64,000 nucleotides of DNA. Origin: Streptomyces sp. WM6378. Lineage in GTDB: Bacteria; Actinomycetota; Actinomycetes; Streptomycetales; Streptomycetaceae. The stretch covers positions 66,578 to 130,577 of the forward strand of contig NZ_LGDD01000024.1 of assembly GCF_001279695.1 (NCBI RefSeq). The letters are read 5' to 3'. Made by a program: the position numbers and the translations under genes. Each line of letters opens with the position of its first letter. The stretch's first letter is position 1. A model generated the notes under the pieces. It ran no database searches. It worked only from the letters and a program-made list of their open reading frames with translations, and was not told the origin of the DNA. This document shows positions 17,587 through 25,084 of the stretch, piece by piece.

Positions 17587-20016
17587 TCAGCGCGAGGCTT
17601 GGACGCGGGCCTTCCACTCGGCCCGATGGCGCTTCGCGGAGTCGGCCGCAGCGGTGAGAGCGGCCCCCGAGACGGGTTCGTCCAGCCAGCCGCGCACCGT
17701 GTGGCCCATGCTCCCGACGAAGCGCTGTCCCAGGTCGGTGAGGGTTCCCGAGCCGAGCAGCTCCTCGACGGCCTCCGCCGTCTGCTGGCGCCAGCGGGCG
17801 AACTGCGCCTCGGCGGTGCCGCGTTCGCAAGCCCCCTCAGCGGTCGCGCGGCGCACCCGCCAGAAGTCGGTCACCGCGATGTGGGCGTACGTTCCCTGGA
17901 GCAGCCCGCCGATCGGCCGCGGATCGTCGCGCCAGGGGGCGTAGTACAGGTTCCGGTCGGCCTTGTCGTACAGGTCGACGGCGTCCAGGACCGCGGCGAG
18001 CTTCACGTGCTGGAACTCGTGGACGATCAACAGGGCGAGCTGGTCGGGCGATGCTGGCCTGGCGACCCCGATCGCACCCCAGGCCTCCCTGCAGGCGGCG
18101 CTGACGTTGCTGCCGTCCGGTGCGTGCAGCGGGGTGATCAGACGCAGTCCCGCGGCCACGCCGTCCGCGTAGGAGGGCAGTTCGCGGCGGATCAGGGACC
18201 AGGCGCCGGTCAGGTCCTCGGCCCACAGCTTGGCCTCGTCGGCCGCGAGCCGCGCGGAGACGGGCCACTTGTGGGCGTCCCGCAGCGGGTCGGTGTCCTC
18301 GATGGCCACGCTCCAGCCCTCGCCCTCGAAGAGGCGTACGGGGTGCCAGTGCGGGGTCGGCCCGTCGAGGCCCTCGTGCCAGCCGATGTCGAGCCGCCCG
18401 GAGCCGGCCCGCACCGTGAACCCGTCGGCGCCCGCGGTCACTTCGGCGCGGCCGGCCCCGCCGTCGAGCCGTACGCCGCCGAGCCCGGGCAGCCGCAGGG
18501 TCCCGCCACGCAGCGGCACGGAGACCTTCTGGCCGAGGCGGGCCCGCAGCACCGTGGCGGCCGCGATCTCGGCGAGGCCGCCGGCGGGGGCCGCCCGGCC
18601 TTCGAGCACGCTCAGGGCCCACGGCCGGGTGTAGGGGTGGGCGAGGACGGCGTCGAGTTCGGCGGGCGCCTCGGCGTCCAGGTGGGTCAGGAGCTCCCAG
18701 GCCTCGGCGCCTTCGCGGTCGGAGAGCGCGATGTGTTCACTGACGGCGGCGAGCAGCTCCTGGTTGATCTCCAGTTGCGCCGCCGCGAGGCGCGCGACGG
18801 TCTCCGCGCCACCGAAGCCCGCGGCCAGAGCCTCGAAGTCGCCCTGATCCAGGGGCAGTTCGGAGGGCGTCGGCGTCAGTGCGGGCACGGCCGCCTCCCG
18901 GTTTCGGATGGTGGTGACCAGTGTCAGCAGGTCGGGGCAGAACACGGAGGGGTTGTCGAACCCGTTGCCGGTGCGGTAGCGGTGGGCGTAGAGGCCGCCG
19001 CCGCAGGACTGGACTACCGGGCAGCTCCGGCACTGGTCGCAGAGCTGCTCGATGCCCTGCTGGCGGGCCAGCATGCCGGGGTGCTGGAGCACGTCGTCGA
19101 GCGAGTGCGTGAAGACGTCCATGCCGGTGGCCGGGGCCCCGTCGTACGACGTCTTGAGGCTGTCGGCCTGCTCGAAGGTGCCGTCGGTCTCGATCACGAC
19201 GAGGTCGGCCGGGGCGAGCCCGAGCGATTCCGTGAGGCTGCTCTCGCCGCGCAGGGTGCGCAGTACGGAGTCGAAGATGCGGACCGGCACGGGCCGCCCC
19301 GCCGCGTCCCAGCGCCGGTAGATCGCGTCGAGCCACTCGGCGTAGGGCGTGGCAGCGCCGTCGGGGCGGGGCGGCGGGGTGTCCCAAGTGGCGTGCGGGA
19401 GGAGGAAGTCGATGCGGGGCGGCGCGAGTTCGACGAGCGCGTCGTAGACGGCGACCGGGTCGTTCGCCACGTCGATGGTGCAGAGGAGTCCGGCGAACAG
19501 GCGCCGGTAGCGCGGGCGGTTGAGGAGCTCCACCGCGCGGATGACCTTGGCGTGGCTGCTGCGGCCGTCGGAGTAGCGGCGGTGGCGGTCGTTGGAGGCC
19601 TTGTCGCCGTCGAGGGACACCCCGACCTTGATGCCGAGTTCGAGGAAGAGGTCGCAGAACTTCTCGTCGAGGAGCACGCCGTTGGTGTGCATGCGCAGAT
19701 CGAGCGCGCTCACCGAGCGCAGGGCCCGCTGGAGTTCCTCGGCGGCCCGCCGGATCCGGTCGGGCCCGGCGAGCAGGGGCTCGCCGCCGTGCAGAACGAC
19801 GTGGACCGTGGGGAGTTGGTGACGCCTGGCGTGCTCGGCGATCCGGTCCGCCACTTGCGCCAGGATGTCCTCGGAGACGGCCCGGGGCCGCCCGCGCCAG
19901 CTCGTGTCCGCGTGTTCGTAGACATAACAGTGATCGCAGGCCAGATCGCAGCGGCTGTGCACCTTCAGCACGAACTGCGACAGGGCAGGCTGAATCGGCC
20001 GGTCGGTCCCGTCCAT
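17587..20016 (-). CDS. fxsB: FxsB-type radical SAM/SPASM peptide maturase with HExxH domain
   Basis: An 809-residue enzyme. The radical SAM cluster motif is CDLACDHC (Cys23, 27, 30), with GGEPLL shortly after. A SPASM region rich in cysteines (CDQCRSCPVVQSCGGG and a later FCPDL) lies at about residues 325-370. The C-terminal half ends in an HExxH domain (LLIVHEFQHVKLAAVLDAV, near residue 665), a fusion known in this family. FxsB enzymes are assigned to cyclophane formation on the Phe-x-Ser end of FxsA peptides. The ATG at 20016 is 20 bases after the fxsA stop. The HExxH part may add a second modification or cut the leader; that is inference. Confidence 0.92.
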   Translation of the reverse strand: MDGTDRPIQPALSQFVLKVHSRCDLACDHCYVYEHADTSWRGRPRAVSEDILAQVADRIAEHARRHQLPTVHVVLHGGEPLLAGPDRIRRAAEELQRALRSVSALDLRMHTNGVLLDEKFCDLFLELGIKVGVSLDGDKASNDRHRRYSDGRSSHAKVIRAVELLNRPRYRRLFAGLLCTIDVANDPVAVYDALVELAPPRIDFLLPHATWDTPPPRPDGAATPYAEWLDAIYRRWDAAGRPVPVRIFDSVLRTLRGESSLTESLGLAPADLVVIETDGTFEQADSLKTSYDGAPATGMDVFTHSLDDVLQHPGMLARQQGIEQLCDQCRSCPVVQSCGGGLYAHRYRTGNGFDNPSVFCPDLLTLVTTIRNREAAVPALTPTPSELPLDQGDFEALAAGFGGAETVARLAAAQLEINQELLAAVSEHIALSDREGAEAWELLTHLDAEAPAELDAVLAHPYTRPWALSVLEGRAAPAGGLAEIAAATVLRARLGQKVSVPLRGGTLRLPGLGGVRLDGGAGRAEVTAGADGFTVRAGSGRLDIGWHEGLDGPTPHWHPVRLFEGEGWSVAIEDTDPLRDAHKWPVSARLAADEAKLWAEDLTGAWSLIRRELPSYADGVAAGLRLITPLHAPDGSNVSAACREAWGAIGVARPASPDQLALLIVHEFQHVKLAAVLDAVDLYDKADRNLYYAPWRDDPRPIGGLLQGTYAHIAVTDFWRVRRATAEGACERGTAEAQFARWRQQTAEAVEELLGSGTLTDLGQRFVGSMGHTVRGWLDEPVSGAALTAAADSAKRHRAEWKARVQASR

Positions 20017-20036
20017 GGGGGGAGTCGTTCCGCCCG

Positions 20037-20228
20037 TCAGAGCGCCGACTGGAAGGCGGAGGTGCCGGGAACGCCGACGCTGCCGCCCGCAGTCATCACC
20101 CTGGTCAGGCTCGCCGGAGCCTTCCCGGCACTCTGCGCCGCTGCCCGCTTCACCAGCGGCTGCCGCCTGCTGGCCGGCCTGTGCGGGGCGGGGCCGGGCC
20201 GTTCGGCCGCCGAGACGAGAGCTTCCAC
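20037..20228 (-). CDS. fxsA: FxSxx-COOH RiPP precursor peptide FxsA
   Basis: A 63-residue peptide ending GVPGTSAFQSAL, whose last five residues Phe-Gln-Ser-Ala-Leu match the FxSxx-COOH signature exactly. The N-terminal part is rich in Arg, Ala and Pro and would act as the leader. The preferred start is the GTG at 20228, with GAAAGG 7 bases upstream; a TTG at 20267 with AGGA upstream would give 76 residues. The stop is 20 bases from the fxsB start, so the substrate and its maturase are coupled. The expected cross-link is between Phe59 and Ser61; this is inferred from the family. Confidence 0.85.
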   Translation of the reverse strand: MEALVSAAERPGPAPHRPASRRQPLVKRAAAQSAGKAPASLTRVMTAGGSVGVPGTSAFQSAL

Positions 20229-20267
20229 GTGAGCGCCTTTCGGATCGTAGCGCCGTTTTCGCAGCAA

Positions 20268-20746
20268 GGTCTTCCTGGATCACTGCACAGAACACGGCTC
20301 GTAGAACATTGCATGGGCTTTTCACAGGTCGTGCAATTCGGCCGCACGCCGTGCCCATGTGCGCTCATGCGCCACGAGCGACTGGTCCGACCACTGCCGC
20401 CTCCCCGGGAGACCACAACTGCGTTGACCTGTGCCCAGGTTCGGCGTTGGCGCCAAAACCACCCGCACGAGTGGTTTCGTCCGAGATGAACTCCGCTTTC
20501 GTCGCCTCCTCGGTCGCGAGGGTGACGAGAGTCAGCCTCCACCCGACTCGGCCCTGAACACCAGATACAAGGCCAAAATCGTCCAGAACGCGAGGGTGAA
20601 CCGATCAACGCGAGGTTGAACCGATCACGGTGCGCGCCCCGAGGGCGCACACCGGCTCACATTCGGGCTCGGGATCCCGTTTCGCCGTCCTGACAAGCGT
20701 ACGGCCCGAAAGCCAACAGGCCGTCCCCGTAAGGCGGTTGAGCGTC
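20268..20746. other. 479-bp intergenic region upstream of fxsA
   Basis: No convincing gene is seen. The GC content drops locally, and the segment holds a 20-bp tandem repeat at 20587-20626. It must contain the fxsA promoter and lies just past the 3' end of the XRE-cupin regulator gene. Confidence 0.5.
20587..20626. repeat. 20-bp tandem direct repeat, two copies
   Basis: Two adjacent 20-bp units differ at one base (GAGGGTGAACC in the first, GAGGTTGAACC in the second) and both end in CGATC. They lie about 360 bp upstream of fxsA. The form suits a regulator binding in tandem, but no known motif was recognised. Confidence 0.7.
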
Positions 20747-21319
20747 TCAGCGTTCGAACGGGACCGAGATCGCCATCGTCATCGCGACCGGCTCGGAGCC
20801 CCGATTCCCGTACGTGTGCGCCGCGTTGGCCTCGAACGATGCCGAATGGCCCGCCGGGACCGAGTAGTCGACGCCGTCCACGACGAGGGTCAAAGTGCCT
20901 TCCGTCACATGGATCAGCTCGACCGTGCCGGCCGGATGCGGGTCCGACGCGCTGGCGTCCCCCGGCATCAGACGCCACTCCCACATCTCCAGCGGGCCCG
21001 GCGCCTCGGTCCCGGCGAGCAGCGCGCTGTAGCTGCCCTGCTCCGTGGACCAGAGCCGGACGACCTGCTCGGGCAGGACGATGCGGACCTTGGGGCCGCT
21101 CTCGTAGTCGAGCAGGGTGGTGATGCTCACGCCGAGCGCGTCACCGATCTTCACCACGGTGCCCACGCTGGGATTCGTCCGGGCCTGCTCGATCTGGATG
21201 AGCATGCCGCGGCTGACCCCGGCGCGGGTCGCCAGCGCGTCCAGCGTGAAGCCGCGCTCTGTGCGCCAGCGCTTGACGTTGCGGGCCAGTGACTGGGTCA
21301 GCAGTTCGAGGTCCGACAC
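20747..21319 (-). CDS. XRE family regulator with cupin domain
   Basis: A 190-residue regulator. The N-terminal HTH is FTLDALATRAGVSRGMLIQI with a following TNPSVGTVVKI helix (residues ~20-60), and the C-terminal cupin (about 75-190) contains GTVELIHVTEGTLTLVVDG and the metal-site-like AAHTYGNRG. The GTG at 21319 is chosen because it precedes the HTH by the usual distance and has GGACGG just upstream. It is divergent from an EamA transporter gene, with a 130-bp gap holding an inverted repeat, so the transporter is the likely target. The gene also lies upstream of fxsA on the same strand. Confidence 0.87.
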   Translation of the reverse strand: MSDLELLTQSLARNVKRWRTERGFTLDALATRAGVSRGMLIQIEQARTNPSVGTVVKIGDALGVSITTLLDYESGPKVRIVLPEQVVRLWSTEQGSYSALLAGTEAPGPLEMWEWRLMPGDASASDPHPAGTVELIHVTEGTLTLVVDGVDYSVPAGHSASFEANAAHTYGNRGSEPVAMTMAISVPFER

Positions 21320-21384
21320 ATTCCGTCCATGAGGTGGGCCCCAGAGAGGCCGTCCAATATTTTTGATGACAGAGTTCAATATGC

Positions 21385-21403
21385 TGCACTACGGTGGAGT
21401 GCA
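21385..21403. promoter_or_regulatory. Inverted repeat in the XRE-EamA intergenic region
   Basis: TGCACT and AGTGCA flank 7 bases. The site lies between the divergent XRE-cupin and EamA genes, downstream of an AT-rich stretch with TTCAATAT, and is a candidate operator. Confidence 0.4.
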
Positions 21404-21449
21404 CCCCATTGAATCCCCTGTGTCACCGCACTGTACTGCGAGGCCCCCC

Positions 21450-22316
21450 ATGACAGCACTGTTCGCCCTGGCCACCAGCCTCCTGTGGGGCCTGGCCGAC
21501 TTCGGCGGCGGGCTGCTCACCCGGCGCATACCCGCGCTGACCGTCGTGGTCGCCTCGCAGTCGGTCGCCGTGGTCGTGCTCGGTGCGGTCGTCGTCGCGA
21601 CCGGCGGCTGGCACGAGGCGGGCCCGCAGCTCTGGTTCGCGGTCGCGGCGGGCGCCGTGGGCCCGGTCGCCATGCTCAGCTTCTACAAGGCCCTCGCGCT
21701 CGGCCCCATGGGCGTCGTCTCGCCGCTCGGCTCCCTCGGCGTCGCGGTGCCGGTCGGCGTCGGGCTCGTCCTCGGCGAACGCCCCGGCATCCTTCAGTTC
21801 GCCGGGATCGCGGTGGCCGTGGTGGGCATCCTGCTCGCGGGCGGCCCGGAGTTCCGCGGCGCGGCGGTGCGCCGCCAGGCCGTCCTGCTCACGCTGCTCG
21901 CGGCCTTCGGCTTCGGTGCGGTGATGGCGCTGATCTCCGAGGCCTCCACGACCGTGACCGGGCTCTTCCTCGCGCTCTTCGTGCAGCGCGTCACCAACGT
22001 CGCCGTCGGCGGCGGCGCCCTGTTCGTCTCGGTGCGGCGCGGCGCCCGCGCCCTGCCCGAGGACGGCGGGCTTCACCTGGTCCGGCTCTCGCTGCCCGCG
22101 CTCGCCTTCGTGGGCCTGGCCGACGTGGCCGCCAACGGGACGTACTCGATCGCCGCACAGCAGGGCCCGGTCACCATCGCCGCGGTGCTCGCCTCGCTCT
22201 ACCCGGTGGTCACCGCGCTGGCCGCGCGCGGGGTACTCAAGGAGCGGCTGCGCATGGTGCAGGCGGCGGGCGCGGGTCTGGCGCTCGTCGGCACCGTGCT
22301 GCTCGCGACCGGCTGA
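21450..22316 (+). CDS. EamA family (DMT superfamily) transporter
   Basis: A 288-residue membrane protein with about ten hydrophobic segments in two related halves, as in drug/metabolite exporters of the EamA family. The first segment reads ALFALATSLLWGLADFGGG, and each half ends in a Gly/Pro-rich segment such as SPLGSLGVAVPVGVGLVLGE and LASLYPVVTALAARGVLKE. The ATG at 21450 follows GAGG. The substrate is unknown. The divergent XRE-cupin gene suggests induction by a small molecule. Confidence 0.85.
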   Translation: MTALFALATSLLWGLADFGGGLLTRRIPALTVVVASQSVAVVVLGAVVVATGGWHEAGPQLWFAVAAGAVGPVAMLSFYKALALGPMGVVSPLGSLGVAVPVGVGLVLGERPGILQFAGIAVAVVGILLAGGPEFRGAAVRRQAVLLTLLAAFGFGAVMALISEASTTVTGLFLALFVQRVTNVAVGGGALFVSVRRGARALPEDGGLHLVRLSLPALAFVGLADVAANGTYSIAAQQGPVTIAAVLASLYPVVTALAARGVLKERLRMVQAAGAGLALVGTVLLATG

Positions 22317-23060
22317 TCAGGCCTCTTCGGTGGTCAACTCTGCGATGGCAAGCAGCTGTTCAGGGGTGACGCCTTCCGGGATGGGCACCGGCGCGGGCGT
22401 GCGCAGCGGCGGCTGCCAGCCGTTCTCCTCGTCCCAGGTGCGGACGATCCGCGCGGGCGCCCCGGCCACCACCGCGTGGTCGGGCACCTCACCGCGTACG
22501 ACCGCGCCCGCCGCCACGACCACGTTGCGGCCGAGCCGGGCGCCGGGCAGCACCACGGCGCCCGTGCCGAGCCAGCAGCCGGGCCCGATCTCCACCGGCT
22601 CCATGCGGGGCCACTGCTTGCCGACGGGCTGGTGCGGATCGTCGTAGCTGTGGTTCGTCGAGGTGATGTAGACGTACGGGCCGCAGTACGTGTCCGAGCC
22701 GATGGTGACCGTCGTATCGGCGATGACATGGCTGCCCCGGCCGAGCACGACCCCGTTGCCCAGGGTCAGTATCGGCTCCGCGCCGAGGTCGAGGCCGGGC
22801 ATCATCCCGGCCGTGAGGGTGACCTGTTCGGCGATGATGCAGTGGTCGCCCAGCTCGATCCAGGGCTCACCGAAGACGGTGCCCTGCGGGAAGGCGAGGC
22901 GGGTTCCGGCGCCGATCCGGCGGAAGCGCAGCTTCCCCGGGTGTTCGGCGGTGACCGCGCCGGCCTCCTTGATCCAGCCCCAACCGCCGTGGACCGCACG
23001 GGAGGCGATCCTGCGCCGCCAGGCGGTCAGCGATGAGAACGTGTTTCTGTTCTTGGGCAC
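22317..23060 (-). CDS. Hexapeptide-repeat acyltransferase
   Basis: A 247-residue left-handed beta-helix protein. Hexapeptide repeats such as LGDHCIIAEQVTL, LGNGVVLGRGSHVIA and LGTGAVVLPGARLGRNVVVA fill about residues 60-210, with the acetyltransferase loop TSTNHSYDDPHQPVG holding the expected catalytic histidine. It resembles sugar or antibiotic O/N-acetyltransferases. The GTG at 23060 is preferred because TACCGT lies six bases upstream (leaderless pattern); a GTG at 23066 would add two residues. The substrate is unknown. Confidence 0.82.
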   Translation of the reverse strand: MPKNRNTFSSLTAWRRRIASRAVHGGWGWIKEAGAVTAEHPGKLRFRRIGAGTRLAFPQGTVFGEPWIELGDHCIIAEQVTLTAGMMPGLDLGAEPILTLGNGVVLGRGSHVIADTTVTIGSDTYCGPYVYITSTNHSYDDPHQPVGKQWPRMEPVEIGPGCWLGTGAVVLPGARLGRNVVVAAGAVVRGEVPDHAVVAGAPARIVRTWDEENGWQPPLRTPAPVPIPEGVTPEQLLAIAELTTEEA

Positions 23061-23066
23061 CCGCAC

Positions 23067-23072
23067 ACGGTA
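23067..23072 (-). promoter_or_regulatory. -10 box of a leaderless promoter (acyltransferase gene)
   Basis: TACCGT on the minus strand lies six bases before the GTG at 23060, with no ribosome binding site. Confidence 0.4.
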
Positions 23073-23130
23073 CTCATCGCTGACCCGGCCGATCAGGGCC
23101 GACGCCTGTGATCTTCCGCTCAGCGCGGGC

Positions 23131-23661
23131 TCAGGCGCCGTACGCCGTGCGGTGGTCCTCGGCCAGGCCCAGGTACATCAGGGCGTTGACCTTGATCCCC
23201 TCGCGCTCCTCGGCGGTCAGCTCGCGCCGCACCTTCGCCGGTACGCCCGCGACCAGGGAGCCGGGCGGCACGACCATGCCCTGCGGCACCAGGGCCTGCG
23301 CCGCGATCAGCGAACCGGCGCCGATCCGGGCCCCGTTGAGGACGGTGGCACCCATGCCGACAAGGACGTCGTCCTCGACGGTGCAGCCGTGCAGCACCGC
23401 GTTGTGCCCGACGGTGACCCGCTCGCCGACGGTGACCGGGAAGCCCGGGTCCACGTGCACGGTGCAATTGTCCTGGATGTTGCTCTCGGCGCCGATCACG
23501 ATCGGCCCGCAGTCGGCCCGCAGGACCGCGTGGTACCAGACGCTCGCGCCCGCCCCGAGGGTGACCTCGCCGAGCACCACGGAGGTGGGTGCGGTGAATG
23601 CGGTCGGGGCGATCTCGGGCGTCTTGCCGCCCACCGCCACGACCATCGCCTGCTCTGCCAT
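23131..23661 (-). CDS. Gamma carbonic anhydrase family protein
   Basis: A 176-residue trimeric beta-helix protein of the gamma-CA/PaaY class. Conserved segments are VWYHAVLRADCGPIVIG, SNIQDNCTVHVD and VTVGHNAVLHGC. They include the three metal-binding histidines expected of the fold (in NCTVHVD, VGHNAVLHGC). The ATG is preceded by AAGGAG at a good distance. Many family members lack measurable carbonic anhydrase activity, so the function is provisional. Confidence 0.88.
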   Translation of the reverse strand: MAEQAMVVAVGGKTPEIAPTAFTAPTSVVLGEVTLGAGASVWYHAVLRADCGPIVIGAESNIQDNCTVHVDPGFPVTVGERVTVGHNAVLHGCTVEDDVLVGMGATVLNGARIGAGSLIAAQALVPQGMVVPPGSLVAGVPAKVRRELTAEEREGIKVNALMYLGLAEDHRTAYGA

Positions 23662-23755
23662 GCGCCACTCCTTGTACGGATCCCGGTACGGATGCCATCG
23701 CGCCGGGTGTCACGCTAAGCGACCGCGCCTGGGCCCGCGCGGCCGGGGGGCAGCT

Positions 23756-23761
23756 TACGAT
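23756..23761 (+). promoter_or_regulatory. -10 box of a leaderless promoter (SRPBCC gene)
   Basis: TACGAT lies six bases before the ATG at 23768, with no ribosome binding site between. Confidence 0.45.
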
Positions 23762-23767
23762 CACGCG

Positions 23768-24211
23768 ATGGCACTCTTCCGGATCGCCCGCCGCACCCGG
23801 CTCGCCCCCGCCGAGACGTGGCGCCGGCTCACCGACTGGGAACGGCACGGCGACAGCGTCCCGTTGACCCGGGTCACCGTGCACACCCCGCCGCCGTCCG
23901 GCACCGGCACGGTCCTCGTGGCCCGCACCGGGCTCGGCCCCCTGGGCTTCGACGACCGGATGGAGATCACGCGCTGGCAGCCGCCGACCGGGGCCGGCCC
24001 GGGCGTGTGCCGCCTGGAAAAGCGCGGCCGGACGGTCACCGGCTGGGCCGAGATCGAGGTGGGCCGGGCAGGGGCGGGGTCGTACGTGGTCTGGCGAGAG
24101 GACCTGCGCGTACGCGGGCTCCCGCGCGCGTTGGACGGGTTGACGGCGAGGACTGGGCGCGTGGTGTTCGGCAGGGCCGTGAAGGCACTGCTACGGGACA
24201 GAACCCCCTGA
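23768..24211 (+). CDS. SRPBCC (START/Bet v1-like) family protein
   Basis: A 147-residue protein with the pattern of polyketide-cyclase-like SRPBCC proteins: an N-terminal strand and helix (FRIARRTRLAPAETWRRLTDWERHG), a beta sheet in the middle (GTGTVLVARTGLGPLGFDDRMEI) and a long C-terminal helix. These proteins bind hydrophobic ligands in a deep cavity. No ligand can be named. The start is supported by the TACGAT box six bases upstream. Confidence 0.75.
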   Translation: MALFRIARRTRLAPAETWRRLTDWERHGDSVPLTRVTVHTPPPSGTGTVLVARTGLGPLGFDDRMEITRWQPPTGAGPGVCRLEKRGRTVTGWAEIEVGRAGAGSYVVWREDLRVRGLPRALDGLTARTGRVVFGRAVKALLRDRTP

Positions 24212-24285
24212 GAGCCGCGACTGAGGGCTGTCGAACCCCCGATGGGGCGTGGGCACCTACACGGCGGGGGCCGATCAAACCCCCT

Positions 24286-24330
24286 AGGGGCGCGGGGAAC
24301 TGCGCGGCCAGCGACCGACGGCCCGCAGTC
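24286..24330. repeat. Dispersed Streptomyces intergenic repeat, second copy
   Basis: The 21 bases at 24286-24306 (core GGGGCGCGGGGAACTGCGC) match 1999-2019 exactly, and the next ~24 bases remain similar. It lies in the gap between the SRPBCC gene and the DedA gene. Confidence 0.65.
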
Positions 24331-24352
24331 GCCCCAAACGACCTGCGGGAGC

Positions 24353-25009
24353 TCAGTCCGCGGCCGGAACGTTCTCCGCCGTGGACTGCCCCGCCTCAGC
24401 CTCGGCCATCGACTTCTTCGCCCGGTTCTTGACCACCAGCATCGAGACGACGCCGATCAGCAGCGCGGCGACCAGACCCAGGTAGGAGAAGTTCTTCAGC
24501 CAGGACTCCGCGACGATGCCCAGGTAGTAGATGACGGCCGTCGTACCGCCCGCCCAGCAGATCCCGCCGAGCACGTTGGCGATGAGGAACTTCCAGTACG
24601 GCATGTGCAGTACGCCCGCGAGCGGGCCCGCGAAGATGCGGAGCAGGGCGATGAAGCGGCCGAAGAAGACGGCCCACATGCCCCACTTCTGGAAGGACCG
24701 TTCCGCCATGGCGACATGGCCCTCGCTGAAGTGCTTGGGGAACTTGCGGCCGAGCCAGGCGAGCAGCGGGCGGCCGCCCTTGCGTCCGATCGCGTAGCCG
24801 ATCGAGTCGCCGATCACCGCACCCGCCGTGGCGCAGGCGCCCAGCACGACCGGGTTGATGTGGCCCTGTTGTGAGGCGAGCAGTGCCGAGCTGACCAGGA
24901 CGATCTCGCCGGGCAGCGGGATCCCGAGGCTTTCGACCCCGATGACCAGCGCCACCAGGAGATAGACACTGACGGCGGGGATGTGCTCCAGCCACTCCTG
25001 GATGTGCAA
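24353..25009 (-). CDS. DedA family membrane protein
   Basis: A 218-residue integral membrane protein. Family hallmarks are the early segment ESLGIPLPGEIVLVSSALLA, the GDSIGYAIGRKGG loop and FFGRFIALLRIFAGPLAG. There are four to five membrane spans. DedA/VTT proteins are now regarded as lipid scramblases or carriers, including for undecaprenyl phosphate recycling; which lipid this one moves is not shown. The start is probably the TTG at 25009, with GGAGG eight bases upstream. Confidence 0.88.
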   Translation of the reverse strand: MHIQEWLEHIPAVSVYLLVALVIGVESLGIPLPGEIVLVSSALLASQQGHINPVVLGACATAGAVIGDSIGYAIGRKGGRPLLAWLGRKFPKHFSEGHVAMAERSFQKWGMWAVFFGRFIALLRIFAGPLAGVLHMPYWKFLIANVLGGICWAGGTTAVIYYLGIVAESWLKNFSYLGLVAALLIGVVSMLVVKNRAKKSMAEAEAGQSTAENVPAAD

Positions 25010-25084
25010 CGCCGCTTCCTCCCGCTCGCTCCGGGCCGGAGCCCGGCGTGCGCCCCCCTGGCGCACGCCGGGAAGCCTACCCGG

